A program made the position numbers and the translations under genes. A stretch of 64,000 nucleotides of DNA from assembly GCF_000238395.3 (NCBI RefSeq), contig NZ_CP011025.1, positions 1,612,001-1,676,000 on the forward strand. Reading direction: 5' to 3'. The notes beneath the pieces are model-generated. The model ran no database searches. It worked only from the letters and a program-made list of their open reading frames with translations, and was not told the origin of the DNA. The stretch comes from Pseudoalteromonas arctica A 37-1-2 (GTDB taxonomy: Bacteria; Pseudomonadota; Gammaproteobacteria; Enterobacterales; Alteromonadaceae). Below, piece by piece: positions 45,752 to 55,019 of this stretch (position 1 is its first letter; each line of letters opens with the position of its first letter).

Positions 45752-47593
45752 ATGAACACACTGAGATTAATTATATTAATAATGTTGCTCAATTCGACAT
45801 TACTCTATGCACAAACTAAGCAAACAAGTTTTGAGCTAGGTCCACTCGTGATTGACATAGAAAAAGACGAAAGTCCTTTTTCGATAGAAATAAAAAATAT
45901 CACTAAAGAGACGGATGTTTATAGCTTTACTATGGTACTCACTGCTGATGAAGCCATAAGCCCACCTAAAACATCAATCAAGTGGCAAACACCATCGATA
46001 GATATTGCTGGTATTTGGACTCCAGAGTTTAACAATGACTATATAATCCCAGCGGATTGGAGTAGTAAAAAATTATCTTCAATGCTGACGCAAAATGCAC
46101 CTACTTACTCTTTATTTGGGCATGATGATATCAATCGTTATACCGTATCGGTAAGTGATGCTGTGAATCTTGTAAATTTATCAGCTAAAGTGCGCGAAGA
46201 GGATTCAATGATTTATCATCAACTTGATTTTTTTACTGAAAAGCACAAAGCAGTTAAAAGCTATGAAGTTGAAGTTAGAATCGATATGCGTGAAACCCCT
46301 CTTTATACTTCGTTGCGTGATGTAGCTGATTGGTGGGCAAATATGGAGCAATATACGCCAATAGCCGTTCCTCAAAGTGCTTTAGAGCCAATGTATTCTA
46401 CTTGGTATAGTTATCATCAAAATATCAAACATGATGAGTTACTCGCTGAAAGTAAGTTAGCGAAACAATTAGGCTATGGTGCAATTATTGTTGATGATGG
46501 TTGGCAGACCAATGATAGCAATAGGGGTTATGCTTATACTGGTGACTGGGAGCCAGAAAGGTTAACCAATATTGAAAAATTTGTGTCGGATGTGCATGCT
46601 CTAGATATGAAATCATTACTTTGGTATTCAATCCCATTTGTTGGCGATAAGTCACAGGCGGCACAAAAATTTAAAGGTAAATACCTTAGCCATAGTGAGT
46701 CATTAGGGACTTATGTTTTGGACCCGAGATACCCTGAGGTTAGACAATATCTTATAAATCATTACATAAAGGCAGTAAAAGATTGGAAGTGGGATGGTTT
46801 AAAATTAGACTTTATTGATCAATTTAAAACATCAGACGATACAGACTTAACTATTGGGAATGGTAGAGATTACGCGTCTGTATATGAATCTGTAGATAAA
46901 TTAATGTCTGATTTAGTTTTTGAGCTAAAGAAAATTAATCCTGAAGTAATGATTGAATTTAGACAGCGATACATTGGGCCAGCGATGCGAAAGTATGGAA
47001 ACATGTTTCGTGCTACAGATATTCCAAATGGTGCAGTAACAAACAGAAAACGTATTGTCACACTAAGACTTTTAAGTGGTGATACCGCAGTGCATTCCGA
47101 TATGTTGATGTGGCACCTTGATGAACCTGTAGAGTTAGCCGCTTTGCAATTATTAAATATTTTCTATTCTGTACCGCAGTTGTCAGTGCGATTAAATGAT
47201 TTACCTACTAGTCATTTAGATATGGTTGAATTTTATACACGTTATTGGAATGCAAACAAACATGTCTTACTTAGCGAAAATTTTCAACCTCAAGGTATAA
47301 CAAGTAACTACCCGCTAATTAGTAGTTATAAGGGTAATAAACAAATCATTACTCTATATGGCGATTCGGTTGCAACCCAAACCAATAATATAAGTAACAT
47401 AGATATCGTAAATGCTAAAAAAACGAATGAAGTGATTTTAAAACTTAGCAAAAATACATACAGAGCAGATGTAGAAGTATATACACCGACTGGTAAGCGA
47501 GTGGAAGTTTATAGTAAGGTCGTAAACGGAAACTTACTAATGTTGGATATTCCTGTATCGGGTTTAGCTAAAATAAAATTAATAAGTAAATAA
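45752..47593 (+). CDS. Alpha-galactosidase, GH36-like (clan GH-D), secreted
   Basis: A 613-residue glycosidase with a signal peptide (cleavage near residue 20, LYA-Q). After an N-terminal beta domain, the TIM barrel carries VDDGWQ (about 247-252), the nucleophile in KLDF (D353) and the likely acid/base in RATDIP (D423). These match the GH-D clan pattern of alpha-galactosidases. It would release terminal alpha-galactose in the periplasm for the symporter and GalK. It follows galK by 141 bp and has an AAGGA ribosome site. Confidence 0.8.
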   Translation: MNTLRLIILIMLLNSTLLYAQTKQTSFELGPLVIDIEKDESPFSIEIKNITKETDVYSFTMVLTADEAISPPKTSIKWQTPSIDIAGIWTPEFNNDYIIPADWSSKKLSSMLTQNAPTYSLFGHDDINRYTVSVSDAVNLVNLSAKVREEDSMIYHQLDFFTEKHKAVKSYEVEVRIDMRETPLYTSLRDVADWWANMEQYTPIAVPQSALEPMYSTWYSYHQNIKHDELLAESKLAKQLGYGAIIVDDGWQTNDSNRGYAYTGDWEPERLTNIEKFVSDVHALDMKSLLWYSIPFVGDKSQAAQKFKGKYLSHSESLGTYVLDPRYPEVRQYLINHYIKAVKDWKWDGLKLDFIDQFKTSDDTDLTIGNGRDYASVYESVDKLMSDLVFELKKINPEVMIEFRQRYIGPAMRKYGNMFRATDIPNGAVTNRKRIVTLRLLSGDTAVHSDMLMWHLDEPVELAALQLLNIFYSVPQLSVRLNDLPTSHLDMVEFYTRYWNANKHVLLSENFQPQGITSNYPLISSYKGNKQIITLYGDSVATQTNNISNIDIVNAKKTNEVILKLSKNTYRADVEVYTPTGKRVEVYSKVVNGNLLMLDIPVSGLAKIKLISK

Positions 47594-47609
47594 TACATTT
47601 ACTGATGTT

Positions 47610-47644
47610 AAAATGAATACTCAATTTATTTGAGTATTCATTTT
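47610..47644. terminator. Terminator after the GH36-like gene
   Basis: AAAATGAATACTCAA and its reverse complement flank a short TTTA/T loop, followed by TTATTATTT. This 15-bp stem would end the galT-galK-galactosidase transcript and separate it from the cytochrome gene. Confidence 0.75.
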
Positions 47645-47767
47645 ATTATTTAACGAATTTAATTATTAAGAATAAAATTGATATAGTTGGTATAAATACA
47701 GCCCTCGAAGCTAAACATTCAGGCGTTTAAACTTTTAATACTCTCCAGATTATGGTCAATTACCTAT

Positions 47768-50071
47768 ATGTATAAAAAAAATAAAGTATGGCAATCCACT
47801 TTTTCTTTTGTGCTACTTACAGTCATAAGCTTTGTTTCATTTTTAACATATGGCGAGGCAACTACGCAACAGTGTGTATCGTGTCACCAAGAGCAGGTTA
47901 AAGACTGGCAAAAATCACATCACTTTCACTCAATGGGGTACGCTGACGAGGCAACCGTTTTAGGGAACTTTAATAATCAAACCTTATCGTATCTTGGTTA
48001 TACCGCTAATTTTTATAAAGAAAATGATAAATTAATGATTAGTATTCCAGATGATAAAGGGATAGGTAAACCTTATCAGGTATTATACTTTTTCGGTTAT
48101 GAACCTTTACAACAATACATGTTTGATATGGGAAAGGGGAAAGTCCAACTATTTCCTTTTGCGTGGGACTCGCGTGCAAAAGAAGATGGCGGGCAACGCT
48201 GGTTCGTACTGCATCCAGATGCCGACTCTAATAATTTGTTTCATTTTTCGCAGATGGGACAAAACTGGAATTATATGTGTGCAGATTGTCACTCAACAGA
48301 TTTCAAAAAAAACTTTGATTTAAAAACTAAAAGTTATGATTCAACTTTCAGTGCAATTAATGTCAGCTGCAATGCGTGTCATGGGGATCCTAAAAAACAC
48401 CTAATTTGGGCTAATAATATAGACGTAAATAATGTCAGCGGCACTGACGCCAGCAAAGGTTTTTCTGAATTTATTGGTAAAAGCTCCCCCTTATTTCAAC
48501 GCCAAAGTGATGGCAGTATGAAAAGCGTGGCGTCTTTGCAACAATCAAAACAAGTAGCTATGTGTGGTACTTGCCATTCAAGGCGTTCATTTTATAAAGA
48601 CCGAACCTCTCCCACAGAGTTTTTAAGCCAATTTCAGCCAAGCTTACTCACCCCTGAACTTTATTATGTAGATGGTCAGGTATGGGATGAAAATTATGTA
48701 TGGGGGTCCTTCACACAAAGTAAGATGTTCGAACGAGGAGTTACTTGTACTAATTGTCATAACCCCCATACAGGTAAACTTAAATTAAAAGCAAATCAAA
48801 CATGTACCCAATGTCACGGAGCTGAATCTTTTGATACTCCCAAGCATCATGGTCATAAAATAGGCTCTACAGGAAGTCAGTGTGTTGACTGTCATATGCC
48901 CACTACAACCTATATGCAAGTTGATGAGCGTCGAGACCATGGTTTTAGAGTACCTAGGCCAGATTTAACACGTGAAACAGGGGTACGAAATGCATGTAAT
49001 GACTGCCATAAAGATAAAACTGCAGAGTGGGCCGAGACGGCAGTAAAAAAATGGCACCCTAATTCAAAATATATAGGGAGTGATCACTTTGCACAGTCTT
49101 TCTATGCAGCCGATAATAATTTTCAAGATGCTACTACCAAGTTAAAAGCGATAGCTCAGGACAGTAAACTTCCCGATATAGTTCGCGCTTCTGCTATTAC
49201 TCGTTTAGATAAAGTATCGAATAAAGAACATTTATTATTTGATCTAAAAAGTAAACTTGATGATGAGCCATTAAAAAATTTGGCACTAATAACTGCCAGC
49301 CAAGATGTCACTATTTATCAAAAATGGCAATTGCTGCACAGCTTACTTGATGATAATCACTTACCTATACGTATAAATGCAGCCCGAAGCCTAGCTATTT
49401 TATTAACTGAACCCTATTTTAACAATATGAGTAAACGTGATATTGATCGTTTAATAAATGCTCTAGATGATTATAAACAAGCACAAAAATATCAAGCAGA
49501 TAGAGGTTTTTCCCATACAAATTTAGGTAGTTTGGCCTTAGATTTAGGGGACTTAAAAGCAGCTGAAAAGCACTTTTTGACCGCGATTGAGATAGAGCCT
49601 ATTTATTCACCTGCATATACTAACTTAGCTGAACTATATCGCCAGCAAGGTGATGAAGTAAAAGTACAAAGTATTTTAGAAGGTGCTATAGATAAAAACG
49701 ATAAAGTTGCAGAACTATACTTTGCTCTATCAATGAGTTTGATTAGAACAAATAAAAAGAATTTGGCAAAGAGTGCGCTTAAAAAAGCCACAGAATACGC
49801 AAGTACAAATGCCCAATATCATTATACATATGCACTTTTATTACAAGATTTAGGTCAGTTAGCTCAAGCGATAACATCTTTTGAAATTGCTTTTAATATT
49901 ACCCCAAATGACTCCAGTATAACTTATAGTCTTAGTAAGGCTTTAGCTGCACAAAAACAGTATGCCAGAGCGCTATATTACGCCAATCATTTAGCTCGAT
50001 TAATCCCAAATAATCATGAGGTAGATCGATACATCAAACAATTGACACTAATGAAAGGTTTGAATCATTAA
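47768..50071 (+). CDS. Octaheme c-type cytochrome with TPR domain
   Basis: A 767-residue exported protein with an N-terminal signal or anchor (about 8-30). Eight CxxCH heme sites start at C36, C171, C201, C266, C327, C346, C372 and C410. A helical repeat region follows (about 440-560) and then TPR repeats (about 565-760). RRDHGFRVPRPDL before the last heme is typical of a widespread family of multiheme-TPR proteins of unknown role. It sits between alpha-galactosidase and sugar symporter genes, an unexpected place for a redox protein. It has its own terminator-bounded unit. Confidence 0.85.
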   Translation: MYKKNKVWQSTFSFVLLTVISFVSFLTYGEATTQQCVSCHQEQVKDWQKSHHFHSMGYADEATVLGNFNNQTLSYLGYTANFYKENDKLMISIPDDKGIGKPYQVLYFFGYEPLQQYMFDMGKGKVQLFPFAWDSRAKEDGGQRWFVLHPDADSNNLFHFSQMGQNWNYMCADCHSTDFKKNFDLKTKSYDSTFSAINVSCNACHGDPKKHLIWANNIDVNNVSGTDASKGFSEFIGKSSPLFQRQSDGSMKSVASLQQSKQVAMCGTCHSRRSFYKDRTSPTEFLSQFQPSLLTPELYYVDGQVWDENYVWGSFTQSKMFERGVTCTNCHNPHTGKLKLKANQTCTQCHGAESFDTPKHHGHKIGSTGSQCVDCHMPTTTYMQVDERRDHGFRVPRPDLTRETGVRNACNDCHKDKTAEWAETAVKKWHPNSKYIGSDHFAQSFYAADNNFQDATTKLKAIAQDSKLPDIVRASAITRLDKVSNKEHLLFDLKSKLDDEPLKNLALITASQDVTIYQKWQLLHSLLDDNHLPIRINAARSLAILLTEPYFNNMSKRDIDRLINALDDYKQAQKYQADRGFSHTNLGSLALDLGDLKAAEKHFLTAIEIEPIYSPAYTNLAELYRQQGDEVKVQSILEGAIDKNDKVAELYFALSMSLIRTNKKNLAKSALKKATEYASTNAQYHYTYALLLQDLGQLAQAITSFEIAFNITPNDSSITYSLSKALAAQKQYARALYYANHLARLIPNNHEVDRYIKQLTLMKGLNH

Positions 50072-50142
50072 TCGCCTTGATAACAGTTAAAACCCCGACT
50101 TACTTATAAAGTAATATTACGTTGAATAAGATATCTTTTTTA

Positions 50143-50172
50143 CTTTGCCCTTTGTTTATACCAAGGGTAAAG
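50143..50172 (+). terminator. Possible weak terminator after the cytochrome gene
   Basis: CTTTGCCCTT pairs with AAGGGTAAAG (one G-T) over a 10-base loop. There is no strong T-run. The rest of the 289-base gap holds nothing I recognise. Confidence 0.35.
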
Positions 50173-50360
50173 GTTAACAATATTTAGTGCAACGTTGATA
50201 CTACACTCCTATAAATTACCTACTTCATATCAAAAAATAGCTTTTATACATTAAAAATTGAACCGTAATACTGTTACACATAGTATTCAGAATAAGAATA
50301 AATATGTGCTCAGGTATATTTATATATCAAGCTTAATACAATAAAATCTAAAGGCTTAAT

Positions 50361-51923
50361 ATGAAACTAGAAACACTCGATATTAGTATTTTTGTCATAT
50401 ATATAGTAGGGCTATTAGCCGTTGCTTTATGGATATCTAGAGATGAAAAGTCTCATGAAAAAAATACAGAAGATTACTTTTTAGCTGGAAAAAGTTTGCC
50501 GTGGTGGGCTATAGGTGCCTCGCTAATTGCTTCAAATATTTCAGCAGAGCAAATTATTGGGATGTCTGGTTCAGGATATGCGATAGGGCTCGCGATTGCT
50601 TCTTACGAATGGATGGCAGCTATCACGTTAGTTATTGTTGGAAAGTATATGTTACCTATTTTTTTAAAAAATAAAATATATACGATGCCTCAGTACTTAG
50701 AGAAAAGATTTGATAATAAGGTTAAAACTACATTAGCTCTTTTTTGGTTAGCTGTTTATATTTTTGTTAATTTAACGGCAGTTTTATGGCTTGGTGGGCT
50801 TGCAATAGAAACCGTAGCAGGTGTCGATTGGTTTTACGGCATGGTATTTTTAATTCTATTTTCGATGGCTTACTCCCTGTACGGTGGCCTTAAAGCGGTA
50901 GCCTATACGGATATAATTCAAGTTGTTTTACTTGTTTTTGGCGGACTATTTTTAACCTATTTAGCTCTTGATACAGTGTCAGGTGGGTTAGGGGTATTTG
51001 AAGGCGCTAAAATTTTAACGAGAGAATTACCAGAACATTTTGATATGATTCTGAGCTCTGACAATGAACATTATCTAAGCCTGCCAGGTATTTCTGTTTT
51101 AGTCGGTGGTTTATGGGTAATGAACCTCAGTTACTGGGGGTTCAACCAATATATAATTCAAAGAGCCTTAGCCGCAAAAAATGTAAAAGAAGCTCAAAAA
51201 GGTATTGTGTTTGCTGCATACATTAAATTACTCATGCCAATAATAGTGGTTCTCCCTGGTATAGCCGCAGTATTAATATATCCCGATTTAGATATTTCCG
51301 ATCATGCTTACCCATCTATGATGTCACTAATGCCAATTGGTATTAAAGGATTGGTTTTTGCAGCATTGGTAGCAGCTATCGTTTCTTCACTTGCATCAAT
51401 GACAAACAGTATTTCAACTATCTTTACAATGGATATTTACAGTAAGTTGGTGCCCAATAAGACACAGACACATTATGTGAAAATTGGCCGAATTGCTGTC
51501 TGTGCATCGTTATTCATTGCGCTTGTTGTTGCAGAACCTTTTTTAGGCAACTTTGACCAAGCCTTTCAATATGTACAAGAGTTCACGGGCTTTTTTACTC
51601 CCGGAATAGTGGTCATATTTTTATTGGGAATGTTCTGGTCAAAAGCAACCTCTACAGGCGCATTTTCTGCTGCAATTGGCTCTGCCATTTTTTCAATATT
51701 GTTTAAAATATATATGCCTCATATTGCATTTATGGACCGCGTAAGTATTGTTTTCATCTTATGTTTAATTGTGTGTATTGTCGTATCGCTTCTTAATCAA
51801 GAGGTTCAGGAAAATAACACAGTGAAATTAGATGAGGTCAGCTTTAGCACGGAAACTAGTTTCAACGTAGCATCATTAGGTGTGATTATTTGTCTTGTTG
51901 CGTTTTATGTAACCTGGTGGTAA
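50361..51923 (+). CDS. Sodium/sugar symporter (SSS family, vSGLT-like)
   Basis: A 520-residue transporter with about 14 helices. The blocks DYFLAGKSLPWWAIGASLIASN, split at residues about 38-59, and SAEQIIGMSGSGYAIG match Vibrio SGLT, a Na+/galactose symporter, as does the LSYWGFNQYIIQRALAAK stretch. It would import galactose or a small galactoside released in the periplasm. The ribosome site is AAGG. A hairpin follows the stop and precedes the AraC-type regulator. Confidence 0.88.
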   Translation: MKLETLDISIFVIYIVGLLAVALWISRDEKSHEKNTEDYFLAGKSLPWWAIGASLIASNISAEQIIGMSGSGYAIGLAIASYEWMAAITLVIVGKYMLPIFLKNKIYTMPQYLEKRFDNKVKTTLALFWLAVYIFVNLTAVLWLGGLAIETVAGVDWFYGMVFLILFSMAYSLYGGLKAVAYTDIIQVVLLVFGGLFLTYLALDTVSGGLGVFEGAKILTRELPEHFDMILSSDNEHYLSLPGISVLVGGLWVMNLSYWGFNQYIIQRALAAKNVKEAQKGIVFAAYIKLLMPIIVVLPGIAAVLIYPDLDISDHAYPSMMSLMPIGIKGLVFAALVAAIVSSLASMTNSISTIFTMDIYSKLVPNKTQTHYVKIGRIAVCASLFIALVVAEPFLGNFDQAFQYVQEFTGFFTPGIVVIFLLGMFWSKATSTGAFSAAIGSAIFSILFKIYMPHIAFMDRVSIVFILCLIVCIVVSLLNQEVQENNTVKLDEVSFSTETSFNVASLGVIICLVAFYVTWW

Positions 51924-51942
51924 CCAACTTGTTTATATTGTC

Positions 51943-51978
51943 ATAACGATGAAATATTGGTACATATATCATCGTTAT
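51943..51978 (+). other. Hairpin between symporter and MelR-like regulator
   Basis: ATAACGATGA-N16-TCATCGTTAT has perfect 10-bp arms. It is followed by CAATATGTCCCCCTTTTTT, so it may act as a terminator. Confidence 0.5.
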
Positions 51979-52038
51979 CAATATGTCCCCCTTTTTTACT
52001 TATTAAAAAAGAGGACAAAATAAAGTAGGTGCAATTGA

Positions 52039-52920
52039 ATGCTAAACTGGATAAATAGGATTATACCAAGGGATTCAGGGCCATTAGAGGTCCAAGGTGA
52101 GGATTCTAAATTTGGTTTCCAAAAACATACCCCTAAAATAATGGAGCAAAGTCACTGGCATGGGCACATCGAAATAAATTTTCTGTTTAACTGCTCTGCA
52201 GAGTACCTTATAAATGGTCATTATATAGATGTGCCCGAAGGAAAAATGTTAATTTTTTGGGCTGCAATACCTCATCAAATGACTAATTTCACAGGTGATG
52301 GGTACATGATTAATATCTACATTCCTCTTCAAGCTTTTCTGTCTTGGAAACTACCACATGATTTTATTGAATTATTATTAATAGGAGAAGTTGTTTTATC
52401 AGACAGCTTATACCCAAATGATGAATTAATTACACAAATGTGGGGAGACGATTTAATCAAAAATACGCCATCGTTAACCATGCAGGTGATTAGTGAAATC
52501 AGAACTCGTATTTCCCGTATGGCATTAGAAAAATATAAAACGTACGGGTTTGTAGAAAGGGTAGTTAAAGAAAAAGGGCAAGCGGCTATAAGGGGAATAA
52601 ACCATGTCCAAGCCATGCTCGCTTATATAGCGGAGCACTATGATGAGAAAATTAACATCGAGGATGTGGCTGGTGCGACAGGTTTACACAAAAATTATGC
52701 AATGAAGTTATTTAGTAGAGTGATGAAGGTGAGTATTAAGCACTATGTCAATCAGCTCAGGCTTCAACATGCACAGGCCCTTTTGGTTGATACACAAGAA
52801 CCAGTTATTAATATTGCAAATAAAGCAGGGTTTGGCTCGGTAAGCCGATTTTACGATATGTTTCAAAAAGAATTACACATGTCACCTTTAGAGTTTAGAA
52901 AAACAATGCTTAAGCATTGA
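52039..52920 (+). CDS. MelR-like AraC-family transcription activator
   Basis: A 293-residue regulator. The N-terminal half reads SHWHGHIEINFLFNC, AEYLING, IFWAAIPHQMT and FLSWKLP. These line up closely with E. coli MelR, the melibiose-responsive activator. The C-terminal AraC helix-turn-helix pair spans about 195-290 (INIEDVAGATGLHKNYAMK, NIANKAGFGSVSRFY). The effector is therefore probably an alpha-galactoside, and its targets are the genes of this cluster. This gives independent support for the proposed substrate class. Confidence 0.85.
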   Translation: MLNWINRIIPRDSGPLEVQGEDSKFGFQKHTPKIMEQSHWHGHIEINFLFNCSAEYLINGHYIDVPEGKMLIFWAAIPHQMTNFTGDGYMINIYIPLQAFLSWKLPHDFIELLLIGEVVLSDSLYPNDELITQMWGDDLIKNTPSLTMQVISEIRTRISRMALEKYKTYGFVERVVKEKGQAAIRGINHVQAMLAYIAEHYDEKINIEDVAGATGLHKNYAMKLFSRVMKVSIKHYVNQLRLQHAQALLVDTQEPVINIANKAGFGSVSRFYDMFQKELHMSPLEFRKTMLKH

Positions 52921-53051
52921 GTTATTTTTTAGGAGGGTTTTATGTTAATTGTGTAAGCTATTTAATGTTATGCGTGCTCTAATTTAATTTACAAACATTG
53001 CTTTATAAATCAAAAAATAAATGTAATTACTATTAAATAAGAGAGTAAGTG

Positions 53052-55019
53052 ATGAAAAAATTATTTCTTTTAGTCTTTTTAACTGCGATCACAAGTTGCA
53101 AAGCAAATGCGCTGAATAAGACCATTACTTCACCCAATGGTGAAATAGAACTCACAGTTAACACTGATGGAATTGATCTAAAATACTCTGTAAAAGCGTC
53201 TGGTGAAATTATTCTTAAAGACGCTAAGGCAAATATAGCATTTGAAAAAGATGGATTATTATTACGTAACGATAAATTCAAAAATAGTACTACACAACAT
53301 GTAGACGAAGTCGTTAGACCCCATATAAAACAAAAATCTGCAACCATTCATGATAATTATAATCAGTTAAACTTAGCGTATGAAACTGGTATCACTGTTC
53401 AATTTCGCGTATTTGATAATGGGGTTTCTTATCGGTTTATTAGTGACAAAAAAGGTGAATTTAAAGTTGTTAATGAAATTGCAGAGTTTAAATTTACGAA
53501 AGATTTACTTACCTATTATCCTCAAGAAAAAAGTTTTTACTCTCATAATGAAAGAACATATTTAAAGAAAAATCTATCAGAATTAGGTGATGACAACTTG
53601 GGAAGTTTGCCCCTATTAGTTGAAGGCTCTAAGTTCAAAGTAGTCATTACAGAAACGGGTTTGCGAAATTACCCTGGGTTATGGGTCACAGGTAATAGTA
53701 AAACTTCATTGATGGGTACTCACCCAAAAAGAGTGCTATCTTCGAGCTTGAAAGATGGCTCAGACAGAAACGAAAATATTATTAAAAGAGCAAAAGATAT
53801 TGCGTTAATAACTTCAAATGAAAGTGAGTTTAAATTTCCTTGGAGAGTGATAGCGATAAGTAAAGATGATAAAGAACTGTTAAACAACCAATTGAGCTAC
53901 TTATTAGCACAAGAAAGTGAAATTGATCCAACATGGGTAAAACCTGGAAAAGTTGCATGGGATTGGTGGAATGCAAATAATCTATATGGGGTAGACTTTA
54001 AAGCGGGCGTAAATACTGAAACGTATAAATATTATATAGATTTTGCTGCACAATATGGTCTTGAATATATAATTTTAGATGAAGGTTGGTATACATTAGG
54101 CAATGCTTTAGAAATTGTAGATGATATTGATGTACAAGAAATTGTTTCATATGGTGAGTCTAAGAATGTAGGCGTGATCCTCTGGGTTGTATGGGAAACT
54201 CTTGGTAAAGATATGGATAATATCCTTAAACAGTACCAAAAGTGGGGTGTTAAGGGCATCAAAGTAGACTTTATGCAAAGAGATGATCAAGACATGGTTA
54301 ACTATTATTGGAAGGTAGCTAAAGCAGCGGCAGATACAAAGCTACTTGTTAACTTTCATGGCTCATATAAGCCAGCTGGATTACGAAGAGCGTATCCAAA
54401 TGTTATTACTCGAGAAGGTGTTCGCGGTTTAGAGCACAATAAATGGGGTGACTACATTACGTCGGAGCATAACTTAACATTGCCCTTTATACGTATGCTC
54501 GCCGGTCCTATGGATTATACTCCAGGTGCGATGGTTAATACTCAACCTGAAAACTTTCACATATCATTTAATAGACCGATGAGTAAAACAACAAGAGCCC
54601 ACCAAGTAGCACTTTATGTTGTGTTTGAAAGCCCACTTCAAATGCTTGCTGATAGCCCATCTAACTACAGGAAAGAACACGAGAGCACTCGTTTTATAAG
54701 TTCGATACCATCAGTTTGGGATGAAACCGTTGTTCTGTCGGCTAAGTTAACTGATCATATCGTTATGGCAAGACGTTCAGGCTCTGACTGGTTTGTGGCT
54801 GTATTAGGCAATAGTGAAGGGCGAGAGTATGAAATAGACTTTGGGTTTTTAGATGATGGTCAATATAAAATGGAGCTTTTCAAGGACGGTATTAATGCCG
54901 ATAATTATGCAAGTGACTATGCAACTTCAACATTAGCGATTGACTCAAAACTTAAGCACAAAGTTCAGCTGGCACCAAATGGTGGCTGGGTTGCTAAGCT
55001 GCATAAAGTAGCAAACTAG
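53052..55019 (+). CDS. GH97 glycoside hydrolase lipoprotein, retaining alpha-galactosidase type
   Basis: A 655-residue protein with lipobox ITSC (C16). Architecture fits GH97: N-terminal beta-supersandwich, TIM barrel (about 275-540) with LDEGWY and GIKVDFMQRDDQ, and a C-terminal beta domain. The aspartate of KVDF (about residue 406) is the nucleophile position of retaining GH97 alpha-galactosidases such as BtGH97b. Inverting SusB-type enzymes lack it. Start ATG 53052 is preferred to the GTG just before. It is a second alpha-galactosidase in the cluster. Confidence 0.83.
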   Translation: MKKLFLLVFLTAITSCKANALNKTITSPNGEIELTVNTDGIDLKYSVKASGEIILKDAKANIAFEKDGLLLRNDKFKNSTTQHVDEVVRPHIKQKSATIHDNYNQLNLAYETGITVQFRVFDNGVSYRFISDKKGEFKVVNEIAEFKFTKDLLTYYPQEKSFYSHNERTYLKKNLSELGDDNLGSLPLLVEGSKFKVVITETGLRNYPGLWVTGNSKTSLMGTHPKRVLSSSLKDGSDRNENIIKRAKDIALITSNESEFKFPWRVIAISKDDKELLNNQLSYLLAQESEIDPTWVKPGKVAWDWWNANNLYGVDFKAGVNTETYKYYIDFAAQYGLEYIILDEGWYTLGNALEIVDDIDVQEIVSYGESKNVGVILWVVWETLGKDMDNILKQYQKWGVKGIKVDFMQRDDQDMVNYYWKVAKAAADTKLLVNFHGSYKPAGLRRAYPNVITREGVRGLEHNKWGDYITSEHNLTLPFIRMLAGPMDYTPGAMVNTQPENFHISFNRPMSKTTRAHQVALYVVFESPLQMLADSPSNYRKEHESTRFISSIPSVWDETVVLSAKLTDHIVMARRSGSDWFVAVLGNSEGREYEIDFGFLDDGQYKMELFKDGINADNYASDYATSTLAIDSKLKHKVQLAPNGGWVAKLHKVAN

